From the NCBI GenBank assembly GCA_020437755.1, contig JAGQVX010000005.1:1-59623 (forward strand): a DNA stretch of 59,623 bases, in the 5' to 3' direction. The DNA is from Flavobacteriales bacterium. GTDB taxonomy: Bacteria; Bacteroidota; Bacteroidia; Flavobacteriales_D; Sanyastnellaceae. Both the position numbers and the translations under genes were made by a program. This document shows, piece after piece, positions 1 through 7,605 of this stretch; the first letter of the stretch is position 1, and each line of letters starts with the position of its first letter. The notes beneath the pieces are model-generated. The model worked only from the letters and a program-made list of their open reading frames with translations, was not told the origin of the DNA and made no database searches.

Positions 1-109
1 GCATGTCGCGCACTTCAACAATGTCAAATCCGGGATTCAACTGGGCGCTGGTGTATTCCGTTGAAAACAGGAACACACATGAAATGAGGGCGATAATGGT
101 TTTTTTCAT
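1..109 (-). CDS. Secreted protein of unknown function, N-terminal fragment
   Basis: The reading frame opens with ATG at 109 and runs off the left edge of the window, so only 36 residues are visible. They form a typical signal peptide: a Lys-Lys pair, a hydrophobic stretch (TIIALISCVFLF) and a likely cleavage site after the Ser-Ala before Gln23. The mature part starts QLNPGFDIVEVRDM and is too short to assign. A TATCTTTG element lies upstream. Secretion is well supported; the function is unknown. Confidence 0.6.
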   Translation of the reverse strand, partial: MKKTIIALISCVFLFSTEYTSAQLNPGFDIVEVRDM

Positions 110-144
110 GTGATGCAGGTTCTCTACTAAAACTTGATCAAAAG

Positions 145-152
145 CAAAGATA
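145..152 (-). promoter_or_regulatory. Candidate -7 promoter element (TATCTTTG)
   Basis: On the minus strand this is a perfect match to the Bacteroidota -7 consensus TAnnTTTG. It sits 36 nt before the start codon at 109, which gives a 5' UTR of about 30 nt. No convincing TTTG -33 element lies 19 nt upstream. Confidence 0.45.
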
Positions 153-262
153 TTGTGCTCTAACAAGTGCGCCCCGCTAAATCAAAACACTTGCCAAAAC
201 TTCATTTTTAATAACCCGCCCAACCATTATGGGCGCTGCATACATCAATACCGCCAAATGTG

Positions 263-270
263 TATTTTTG
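263..270 (+). promoter_or_regulatory. Candidate -7 promoter element (TATTTTTG)
   Basis: A perfect TAnnTTTG match 22 nt upstream of the ATG at 293. It argues that the GTG at 260 is not the start of the CotH gene, since translation from it would begin upstream of the predicted transcript start. No -33 element is evident. Confidence 0.4.
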
Positions 271-292
271 TGGGTTTCCAAAACTTGAGAGT

Positions 293-1831
293 ATGATCAA
301 AGGATTGTCCCTGATTCTGGGTCTGGTGATGAGTTGGACACTTGTTCAAGCGCAACTCGATTGGCCGGCTCCACCACAGGCAAACCACCCGGACATGGGA
401 GATAAGCAGCATCGCCTGGATTATGTGATGATTGACGTGGCCGATTGGGAGCGGTATTGTGCCGGCAATGAGTTTCAAACCAATCAGGAGATTCCAGCGT
501 TGATCACGTATTACACTGCCAACAACGAAAAGATATTTAGTTCGCTCGCGGGTATTCGGTTATCGGGGATTTTCATTCGCAAATTGCCTCAGAAATCAAT
601 TGCAGTGGAATTCTCTACGGGGAAATATGGGTCCGATCGGGTTTATTATCCCATTTGGCCTACACGCTCCTATGATCGTGTGAAGGGGTTTGTGCTTCGA
701 GCGCATGGAAACCCTATGGGCAAGACCTTCTTCAAAGATGCTATGATCAATGAATCGGTCGATGAGTTTACCGATCTTGAATACAGTGCTTATCGTCCGG
801 TTGTGGTGTACATCAACGGACAATACCAGGGACTGCATAATCTGCGCGAAAAGAAGGATCGCGACTTCCTGCGCGTACTTTATGATTTATCGAAGGGCGA
901 TGTGGAAGTGTTTGACGTGGACGGAGGAGTCAATGCCGAGCCCAATGCCGACTGGGAGGAGATGATCCGTTATGCGGAAACGCATGATTTGAGTAAAAAA
1001 GAACACTTTGATTGGATGGATGAGCGCATGGAGATGGACAACTTCATCGATTACAATATTGCGCACATGTTTTACGCCAATACCGACTGGCCAAAAGCGA
1101 ATGTAAAGGTGTGGAGACCCAAAGGCGGCAAGTGGCGTTGGATGTTTTTCGATTGTGATCGCGGATGCAACAACATAACCTTCAATATGATCGAACACCT
1201 CACCGGCCAGGATCAGTGGGCTATGCTGCGAGGTGACACGAAGGTTGATGACCGTCTCAACAAATCAACAGTGCTTATCCGTGGATTGATGACCAATACC
1301 GGATTTGCCACACAATTTGCACGTAGGTATCAGGACCTGCTCAACACCGCATTTACCGAGCAGCGACTGGATTCATTGGTTCAAGTGTGCAAGGACAAGA
1401 TTGCGTCTGAAGTGAGCAGCCACATTGAGTACTGGAACCCCATCGAGAATGAGTTCACGTATCAGAAGGTCGAATCGGTTAACAAGTGGAATCAGAATAT
1501 TAATGGAATGCTGAATTTCCTTGAACTTCGCCCCGGCCATCAATGGAAGCAACTGGACGAAAAGTTTAAGTTGGGAGGTACGGAACGTATAACGATTCAA
1601 AATCCAAATTCCGCTCAAGGATTTATGCTGATCAATTCCATCGAGATGCGGTCGCCGTCCTTTAGCGGCTTGTTTTTCAAGAACCTCAATGTGGATCTGA
1701 AGGCCTATCCTGTTGAAGGGTATGAATTCTCTCATTGGGAAGGTCATTCGGGCAAATCACATGAAATCACCGTTTCCCGGGACCAGCTTGCAGCGGGGAT
1801 CTATCCGGTATTCAAACCAGTAAAAAAATAG
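293..1831 (+). CDS. CotH kinase family secreted protein
   Basis: The 512-residue product starts at ATG 293 with a clean signal peptide (MIKGLSLILGLVMSWTLVQA); a longer GTG-initiated frame from 260 lacks one. The central region has the CotH signature: a GFVLRAHGNPMGKTFF-like segment, then YINGQYQGLHNLREK, then FFDCDRG, in which the paired Asp residues match the metal-binding motif of CotH kinases. The C-terminus (YEFSHWEG) resembles the small beta-repeat domains often attached to secreted Bacteroidota proteins. CotH proteins are atypical kinases; spore-coat protein phosphorylation is established for the Bacillus member, but the substrate here is unknown. The stop codon is 3 nt from the next gene, which carries a related domain, so the two are probably co-transcribed. 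Confidence 0.8.
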   Translation: MIKGLSLILGLVMSWTLVQAQLDWPAPPQANHPDMGDKQHRLDYVMIDVADWERYCAGNEFQTNQEIPALITYYTANNEKIFSSLAGIRLSGIFIRKLPQKSIAVEFSTGKYGSDRVYYPIWPTRSYDRVKGFVLRAHGNPMGKTFFKDAMINESVDEFTDLEYSAYRPVVVYINGQYQGLHNLREKKDRDFLRVLYDLSKGDVEVFDVDGGVNAEPNADWEEMIRYAETHDLSKKEHFDWMDERMEMDNFIDYNIAHMFYANTDWPKANVKVWRPKGGKWRWMFFDCDRGCNNITFNMIEHLTGQDQWAMLRGDTKVDDRLNKSTVLIRGLMTNTGFATQFARRYQDLLNTAFTEQRLDSLVQVCKDKIASEVSSHIEYWNPIENEFTYQKVESVNKWNQNINGMLNFLELRPGHQWKQLDEKFKLGGTERITIQNPNSAQGFMLINSIEMRSPSFSGLFFKNLNVDLKAYPVEGYEFSHWEGHSGKSHEITVSRDQLAAGIYPVFKPVKK

Positions 1832-1834
1832 GCC

Positions 1835-4285
1835 ATGCGGAAGATTAAATTATTGGGATGGCTCCTCCTGGCATTGATGTCGGGAATTGTTGTGGAGTCG
1901 TGCAATGGCTCGGGTGATGTGGAAACCAAGGATGACTCAGGTACACAGCACGGTGTGTCGATGCATTTCGGCAGTGATGAGGAGATGAAGCTCCATCGAA
2001 AACTGAATCAGGCCATGGAATCGGGAGGGCTTACCAGCAATGATGAGGACTGGGTGAGAGGGTTTATCATTGAAGACAGCGACACCATTTACATTGAATT
2101 TCGTCTCAGAGGTGATGCCGTGGATAGTCTGGATTTCGAACGCATGTCGTTTCGCATCAATACGCGCAATAAAAAGTCATTTCATGATGTGCGTTCCTTC
2201 AGCATTTTCCCTGCACATTCCAGAAATTTCGGCGATGAATGGATTGCTCATCAATTGCTTGATCAGGAAGATATTCTTACAACGCGCTACGGATTTTTTC
2301 CGCTTACGGTAAACGGTGAATCCTGGGGCATGTATGCCTGGGAGGAACACTTTGATAAGCAACTGGTAGAAAGTCGCAAGCGCCGTGAAGGCCCCATCAT
2401 CAAGTTGGATGATAATATTGCCATCGAGCTGGCATCCGCCAAATGGGAGGACGATCAATTGATCGAACACGCTGCTATTGTGCCTTTCAAATCGGGAAAA
2501 CTGGCCTCCAATGAAGTACTTCTCAATCAGTTTTTGGATGGTCAGCGTCTCGTAAAACAATTTCGGGAAGGAGAAACTTCACTGAGTGAAATTTTCGATG
2601 TTCAACGTTTGGCCAGACTGTATGCCCTCACTGATGTTATGGGCTCGCGCAGAAGCGTTAACTGGACTAATCAGCGGTACTATTTCAATCCCATTTCGGC
2701 CCGACTGGAGCCGGTTGCGTACAAAGTGTATGGCAAGAAGGGAATGGGTGAAAACAACTCAGCCGGACGCGACTATTTGGCGAATGCCAACATCACCTTC
2801 GACGAATCACCTTTCCTCGATTCTATGTTTGTGTCCCTCTATTTGTCGGAACTGGAGCGAATCACATCGGAAGGCTATCTGGAACAGGCTCTGGAAAAAA
2901 TCGACACGAAGAAATTGGCCGGATTGAGCGATTATAGTCTGGACAAACAGCAATGGTTGAAACAACGAGACCAACTACGCGATGACCTAAGTGCCCTGAA
3001 GTCCGATTTGCTGGCGTCAATGGGAAAAGCGGAACGTCTGCAGCATGATGACCGTCCAAGCGGATTGTGGCAGCCAGTGTCTACGCTGGGAGTGCAGGTT
3101 TTCCTGAAAGACTCTGTGGGTGGAAAGCCGGTTTTTGAATTGTTAAACCAGTTTGATCGTGCTATTGAAATCCTCGGATTTGGAACGGCCGTTAGCATGT
3201 GTTACCCGTTGCAAAAACCCACTGTGCTGCAGCCGTATGGCATGGATGGATCATCAACCCAATTGAGCAGTAAAGGCGTTTATTGCTACTATCGTGCGTT
3301 GGGCTTGTATGAAACCCATCGTGCAGAAGCGCTAGAATGGCCTGCGCCTGAAGGCTTCACCACGCGCCAGCAACTGGAACGAAAAGCAAGGATTCCGCAG
3401 GAATTTAATATCACCGGCCGCACCCTTACCCTTCCCAAAGGGAATTACACATTCAGTAGTCAGGTGTTTATCCCAGCAGGATATAATGTGATCATTGAAG
3501 CAGGAGTCGAAATCACGTTGAACCACGCAGGCTGGTTGTGCTATTCTGCTATCGACGTAAAGGGAACGGAAAGCGAACCGGTACTTGTGAAAGGTAATGG
3601 TGCACAGGGGTTTACAGTGTTGAACGCCCCTCGAAAGTGCACCCTGCAATACTGCACCTTTGATGGTCTTGACACGCAATTGCTGCCGGGATGGACCCTC
3701 ACCGGGGCGGTCAACTTCTATGAATCTGATGTGGAATTAAGCCATTGTCGATTCCTCAACAACGTGTGTGAAGACGGATTGAATATTATTCGCTCCGATT
3801 TCATGATTTCAGCGTGTGAAATTGCCAACACTTTTGCCGATGGATTTGATGCGGATTTCTGCACCGGAACCATTGCGGATAGCGAGGTACACCATACGGG
3901 CAATGATTGTCTGGACTTCTCAACCAGTACCATTACAGTAAGCAACTGTCATGTCTATGAGTCGGGTGACAAGGGAATCAGTGCCGGTGAAAATTCAACC
4001 TTAACGGTGTTGGATACACGTATTGAAACTGCCGAAATCGGACTGGCCTCGAAGGATAAATCGACGATCGATGTCAAGAATACGTCCATCCGCGATTGTC
4101 GCTATGGATATGCTATGTATCGTAAAAAACCTGAATTCGGCCCGGCATTTATCACGGCGGAGAGCATGAATGTCACCGAAGTGGACACACTGCAACTCAT
4201 TGAGTTTGGTTCATCGCTCACGCTGGACGGAAAGGAAATCAAAGGAGATCAAACCATTGATCTCGCGCGGTTGTATGGGTTGTAA
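1835..4285 (+). CDS. Lipoprotein with CotH-like domain and C-terminal parallel beta-helix
   Basis: The 816-residue product begins with a signal sequence ending in VVESC, a plausible lipobox, followed by an acidic linker. Residues of about 60-400 resemble a diverged CotH region (SFSIFPAHSRN, then NGESWGMYAWEEHFDKQLVESRK, which parallels the GLYNLREK motif). Residues of about 540-800 show a short repeating pattern with turns such as CTLQYCTFDGLD and VELSHCRFLNN, typical of a right-handed parallel beta-helix. It lies 3 nt after another CotH gene. The role is unknown; the architecture suggests a cell-surface protein acting with its neighbour. The domain calls are by pattern and the CotH call is the less certain. 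Confidence 0.65.
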   Translation: MRKIKLLGWLLLALMSGIVVESCNGSGDVETKDDSGTQHGVSMHFGSDEEMKLHRKLNQAMESGGLTSNDEDWVRGFIIEDSDTIYIEFRLRGDAVDSLDFERMSFRINTRNKKSFHDVRSFSIFPAHSRNFGDEWIAHQLLDQEDILTTRYGFFPLTVNGESWGMYAWEEHFDKQLVESRKRREGPIIKLDDNIAIELASAKWEDDQLIEHAAIVPFKSGKLASNEVLLNQFLDGQRLVKQFREGETSLSEIFDVQRLARLYALTDVMGSRRSVNWTNQRYYFNPISARLEPVAYKVYGKKGMGENNSAGRDYLANANITFDESPFLDSMFVSLYLSELERITSEGYLEQALEKIDTKKLAGLSDYSLDKQQWLKQRDQLRDDLSALKSDLLASMGKAERLQHDDRPSGLWQPVSTLGVQVFLKDSVGGKPVFELLNQFDRAIEILGFGTAVSMCYPLQKPTVLQPYGMDGSSTQLSSKGVYCYYRALGLYETHRAEALEWPAPEGFTTRQQLERKARIPQEFNITGRTLTLPKGNYTFSSQVFIPAGYNVIIEAGVEITLNHAGWLCYSAIDVKGTESEPVLVKGNGAQGFTVLNAPRKCTLQYCTFDGLDTQLLPGWTLTGAVNFYESDVELSHCRFLNNVCEDGLNIIRSDFMISACEIANTFADGFDADFCTGTIADSEVHHTGNDCLDFSTSTITVSNCHVYESGDKGISAGENSTLTVLDTRIETAEIGLASKDKSTIDVKNTSIRDCRYGYAMYRKKPEFGPAFITAESMNVTEVDTLQLIEFGSSLTLDGKEIKGDQTIDLARLYGL

Positions 4286-4307
4286 AAAGTGAGTCAAGGC
4301 TCATTTT
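4286..4307. terminator. Bidirectional terminator hairpin
   Basis: An 8-bp stem (AAAGTGAG pairing with CTCATTTT, one G-T) with a 6-nt loop sits between two convergent genes. A-runs precede it and T-runs follow it, so it can serve both strands. Confidence 0.55.
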
Positions 4308-4317
4308 ACTGCGCGGT

Positions 4318-5418
4318 TCAACGGTGCTTGGCAAGTAAGTCTCTCGACTGAGCTGCATAGAATCCGCCTTGATCAGCAATTTCTTCCCACAAGTAGATCG
4401 CTTCCTGACGTGCTCCCTGATTTAAAAGTGCTTTTGCCCTGTAGAAGCGTGCATCTTCATGGAATGTGGAAATTTCGTTTTCACCGGCAGCGGCTAGCGC
4501 TGCTGAACTCAATGCATAAGAACCTTGTTGAAAGAGGGTCATGCCCAGGTAGAATTGAGCATTGGCGTCTTTGGGGTAGGTTTTGAGAATGAGTTGAAAC
4601 CGATGTGCCGCTTCTTTGAAATGCCCACGTGCATATTCCACAATAGCATCGTTCAGGAACTCAGTATAAGGAACCTGCACTATCCGCGGTATTTTACGGT
4701 CGTTGGATTGTTGATCGGAGTTTTCAAAACGTGCGGAAACGCCTCCCGGATCCACTTCCCATTGTCGGAATTGCTCCGTGCGCTTGCCTCGGTAATCCAC
4801 TACTTTATAGTCTTCGATGTGGTAAACATCCTCATGAGAACGCTTCACACGGGGCTCGTCAACAGGCTCGTCGAAAGACGCCAGTGCGGCTTCAATATCA
4901 TCGATGGTTTTAACGTGGAGGTACTGTGAGGGCTCAACGTTTGTGCGTGAGGCGGGCAGCGAGCGGGCTACGTTCACACTCGAATCCGTAGTGTGGTAGG
5001 CCATGATGTAGTTGCGATCATCCGATGGTTGGGGATCACTTTGCGTCTCGGTGAAGGAAAGTGCTGTAGGGAATCGATTTTCTACATCCGAGAGCGGACT
5101 GAAGGATGAAAGCTGTTGCCCTTGATGCGCCGGTCTTGTGCCGCTCCATAACCATACAGCCACTCCGAGTGCCACAAGAACCAGTGTTCCGTAGGTGATC
5201 CAATGTAAGGATGAGAAATGGGCCTTTCGATCAAGCTTTTGGAACGATTGTGCAGGTGCTTCGAGTAGTTGGAGGCCTTCTATGGCATCCGCCAAAAGGG
5301 GATCCTCGTCAGCCATTTGCCGAATGGCAGCACTTCGTTCTGCATCAATATTTCCTTCAAGAAACTGAAGCAATTCTTCGCGTGATACGAATGTCGATAT
5401 GCTAGTGTCGGAATTCAT
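4318..5418 (-). CDS. Membrane anti-sigma factor-like protein with C-terminal TPR
   Basis: From ATG 5418 the product is 366 residues; an upstream TTG at 5430 is possible but less likely. Residues 1-60 look like the cytoplasmic part of an anti-sigma factor (VSREELLQFLEGNIDAERSAAIRQMADEDP). One membrane segment follows at about 73-92 (GTLVLVALGVAVWLW), then a low-complexity linker, then helical TPR-like repeats at about 250-360 (AVVEYARGHFKEAAHRFQ-type, FYLGMTLFQQGSYALSSAALAAA). The start overlaps the end of the ECF sigma gene by 17 nt, which implies translational coupling and a shared stoichiometry. I infer that it binds that sigma factor and senses an envelope state through the TPR part. It carries two copies of the interspersed motif (5284, 5316). 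Confidence 0.7.
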   Translation of the reverse strand: MNSDTSISTFVSREELLQFLEGNIDAERSAAIRQMADEDPLLADAIEGLQLLEAPAQSFQKLDRKAHFSSLHWITYGTLVLVALGVAVWLWSGTRPAHQGQQLSSFSPLSDVENRFPTALSFTETQSDPQPSDDRNYIMAYHTTDSSVNVARSLPASRTNVEPSQYLHVKTIDDIEAALASFDEPVDEPRVKRSHEDVYHIEDYKVVDYRGKRTEQFRQWEVDPGGVSARFENSDQQSNDRKIPRIVQVPYTEFLNDAIVEYARGHFKEAAHRFQLILKTYPKDANAQFYLGMTLFQQGSYALSSAALAAAGENEISTFHEDARFYRAKALLNQGARQEAIYLWEEIADQGGFYAAQSRDLLAKHR

Positions 5419-5977
5419 GGAGCTGCTCAATTTTGATTTTCAGATTGCGTTTTCCGTTTTGTATGTGGCTTTTTACCGTTTTGAGGTTGAAGCCGGTGAG
5501 GTCTTCAATCTCTTTATAGCTGCGTTTTTCAAGGTAAAAGAGCTCAACGCAACGGCGTTGTTCGGGGTTGAGCAAGGAAAGCGCCTGCTCAAGGGCACTC
5601 AATTGTTCCTCTTTCTCAGTGTCGTAAACATGTTCAGATTGCGAAGCGAGTCGGTCATCGGGTACTTCCACCTCTTTGGCGGATGCCCTGTTTTGCTTGC
5701 GCAAGTGCATGAGACAATGGTTCTTACTGACCACGTATACCCAACTACGGAAAACATCTATTTTATGGGTTTTCAGGTCGCTGAAGAGACGCTCAAAGAT
5801 GTCGAGCGTCGCATCTTCAGCGGCCTGACTGTTTTTCAAATACTTCATACATACCCCCAGAACCAAGTGGCTGTACCTTCGGTACAATTCACCCACCAGT
5901 TTCTTTTTACCGGTTTCCCGGTACTGTTCCACCAGTTGTTCGTCGGTCAATATGGATAAAGCAGATCTAAACAGCAT
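5402..5977 (-). CDS. RNA polymerase ECF sigma factor (sigma-70 family)
   Basis: The 191-residue product has region 2 at about 15-95 (AEDATLDIFERLFSDL and SWVYVVSKNHCLMHLRK, the -10 recognition helix) and region 4 at about 125-185 (LNPEQRRCVELFYLEKRSYKEIEDLTGFNLKTVKSHI, a helix-turn-helix for -35 binding). The length is usual for ECF factors. The gene lies 23 nt after the TonB-plug gene and overlaps the anti-sigma/TPR gene, so all three form one operon. Its regulon cannot be read from the window. Confidence 0.9.
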   Translation of the reverse strand: MLFRSALSILTDEQLVEQYRETGKKKLVGELYRRYSHLVLGVCMKYLKNSQAAEDATLDIFERLFSDLKTHKIDVFRSWVYVVSKNHCLMHLRKQNRASAKEVEVPDDRLASQSEHVYDTEKEEQLSALEQALSLLNPEQRRCVELFYLEKRSYKEIEDLTGFNLKTVKSHIQNGKRNLKIKIEQLHEFRH

Positions 5978-6000
5978 ATCGAGTTACAATCTTCGGGATT

Positions 6001-6711
6001 TCATTGCTGACTCTTATAAATATCGAAATAATTCTTGGTTTCGATGATGACTACACCTCCCGTAAAATCGCCATATTTTGCAGGTACACCGCCCGAGTAA
6101 ACGGAGATACTGCCAATGCCACTGGCGGGAACTGAAGGTACTTGCCCCATGATCTTGACACCATCTACGATAAACAGATTGGCATCACCACGGGCTCCGC
6201 GGAAGTAAAGCTCCGTACCTTCAGCGTTGGATGAAACACCGGTGCTCACCTTGGCAATAAAGCCCTGCACATTGCGGGCCTCCGAAGTGCGCTCGATGTC
6301 TTTCGCCGAGATGGTTTGCATTCCGGTGTTGTCGGCATCGATGAGGGGGTCTTCGTAAGCATAAATCTCCGCACCAGGTATGCTATGAGTGATATCTTTA
6401 AGCACGAGGTCGCCCAATTCGGTGATCTTATCCGGCCGCACCACAACGTCCTCAATAACCTGTGACTGATGCCCTGTGTAACTTACGGTAACCGTGTAGA
6501 TGCCGGCAGCAAGCGGTTTGATTTTAAAATCCCCATCTACATTCGATACATCGCCTCGGAGCGTTCCGGCAATTTCAAGTGAGATGGATGCACCGGGGAG
6601 GGTAGTTTTTCCGTCCGAATCCAGCACGCGACCTTGAATTTCACCGTATTGCTGCGCATAAAAGAAAATGGGGAAGGATAGCAGTGCGAACAAAATACCA
6701 AGCTTTTTCAT
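6001..6711 (-). CDS. Carboxypeptidase-regulatory/TonB plug protein without a beta-barrel
   Basis: The 236-residue product has a signal peptide (MKKLGILFALLSFPIFFYAQ), a carboxypeptidase-D regulatory-like domain at about 22-110 (GEIQGRVLDSDGKTTLPGASISL) and a TonB receptor plug domain at about 125-225 (RNVQGFIAKVSTGVSS, YFRGARGDANLFIVDG). It stops at the end of the plug (GGVVIIETKNYFD). A full receptor would continue with a barrel of 500 residues or more, and no barrel-like frame follows: the sigma gene begins 23 nt downstream. I therefore read it as a genuinely short protein, of a kind seen elsewhere in Bacteroidota, and not as a frameshift. It is the first gene of the sigma/anti-sigma operon and may feed it an envelope signal. 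Confidence 0.8.
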   Translation of the reverse strand: MKKLGILFALLSFPIFFYAQQYGEIQGRVLDSDGKTTLPGASISLEIAGTLRGDVSNVDGDFKIKPLAAGIYTVTVSYTGHQSQVIEDVVVRPDKITELGDLVLKDITHSIPGAEIYAYEDPLIDADNTGMQTISAKDIERTSEARNVQGFIAKVSTGVSSNAEGTELYFRGARGDANLFIVDGVKIMGQVPSVPASGIGSISVYSGGVPAKYGDFTGGVVIIETKNYFDIYKSQQ

Positions 6712-6797
6712 GGTGTTATAATTATTGATTCATCTGTAGGATGCGCACAAAAGCACAATTCCATAATCAGAATAGCATTTTTTGAGTTTCTTCAGCA

Positions 6798-6810
6798 TTT
6801 GGCGCATGCC
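6798..6810 (+). repeat. Interspersed motif copy, intergenic
   Basis: An exact TTTGGCGnATGCC copy (n = C) in the divergent gap between the TonB-plug gene and thymidine kinase. It is one of only three copies outside genes. Confidence 0.8.
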
Positions 6811-6848
6811 GCATTGCTTTTAAAGCGCGTAGAATGCATATTTTAGGT

Positions 6849-6856
6849 TAAATTTG
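6849..6856 (+). promoter_or_regulatory. Candidate -7 promoter element of tdk (TAAATTTG)
   Basis: A perfect TAnnTTTG match. Its last base is the G of a GTG codon that could otherwise be taken as the start of tdk, so translation more likely begins at the TTG at 6877. A small palindrome, GCTTTTAAAGC, lies at 6816-6826. Confidence 0.5.
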
Positions 6857-6876
6857 TGACCTTACCCAGGCAAACA

Positions 6877-7605
6877 TTGTTTTTAGAGAATACCAATAAA
6901 GGGCAGCACAGAGGCTGGATTGAAGTTGTGTGCGGATGCATGTTCTCCGGCAAAACCGAAGAACTCATTCGCAGGATGAAACGTGCTGAATTTGCCCGTT
7001 TGCGTGTGGAGATTTTCAAGCCGCAAGTGGATACCCGTTACAGCGATGATGAAGTGGTAAGCCACGACAAGAACACCATTGTTTCAACGCCTATCGACCA
7101 TTCATCACAGCTCCTGTTACTCACTTCCGAGATCGACGTGGTAGGAATTGATGAGGCCCAGTTTTTTGACGAGGGACTTCCGGAGGTATGCACCCAACTC
7201 GCCAATTCCGGAATTCGGGTGATTGTAGCCGGATTGGATTTGGATTATCTCGGGCGCCCTTTTGGTCCCATGCCGCAATTACTTGCTCTTGCCGAATATG
7301 TGACGAAGGTTCATGCCATTTGCGTTCAAACCGGAAACCACGCCCACCACAGCTATCGAATTACGGACAGCAACAGTCTGGTGGAATTGGGCGAGAAAGA
7401 CAGCTATGTGCCGCTAAGTCGTGAAGCGTTTGTGAAGGCCATGGAAAAGAAATCTGCCGGAACCGCCTCTGAGTTGGACTTAAAGCTGGCGCGATTTGTT
7501 GAAGAAGTAGAGGAAAAAAGGCGACAAACACTGGAAAGAAGGCGACTCTTGAAGCAAATGGCTCTCGAAAAAGCGGGTGAATCTCCAGATTTGTCGGAGT
7601 CATGA
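6877..7605 (+). CDS. tdk: Thymidine kinase (type II)
   Basis: The enzyme phosphorylates thymidine with ATP in pyrimidine salvage. The product shows the P-loop GCMFSGKT, the Walker B-like DEAQFF and the nucleoside-binding lasso region near SYRITDS. The start is set at TTG 6877 because MFLENTNKG matches the usual family N-terminus and because a promoter element overlaps the alternative GTG at 6856. One oddity: the usual zinc-binding cysteines are largely missing. The C-x2-C motif reads CVQT, and the later C-x2-C/H site reads SREA. The structural zinc is probably lost. The stop overlaps the murF-alr start by 4 nt (ATGA), so the two are coupled. Confidence 0.92.
   Translation: MFLENTNKGQHRGWIEVVCGCMFSGKTEELIRRMKRAEFARLRVEIFKPQVDTRYSDDEVVSHDKNTIVSTPIDHSSQLLLLTSEIDVVGIDEAQFFDEGLPEVCTQLANSGIRVIVAGLDLDYLGRPFGPMPQLLALAEYVTKVHAICVQTGNHAHHSYRITDSNSLVELGEKDSYVPLSREAFVKAMEKKSAGTASELDLKLARFVEEVEEKRRQTLERRRLLKQMALEKAGESPDLSES

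Noticed and set aside
5399..5959. A 186-codon plus-strand frame opposite the ECF sigma gene
   Set aside because: The opposite strand encodes a clear sigma factor; the translated frame is Phe/Val-rich and shows no motif.
6001..6711. Frameshifted full-length TonB receptor
   Set aside because: No barrel-like reading frame follows in any frame; the sigma gene begins 23 nt downstream, and the protein ends at the natural edge of the plug domain.
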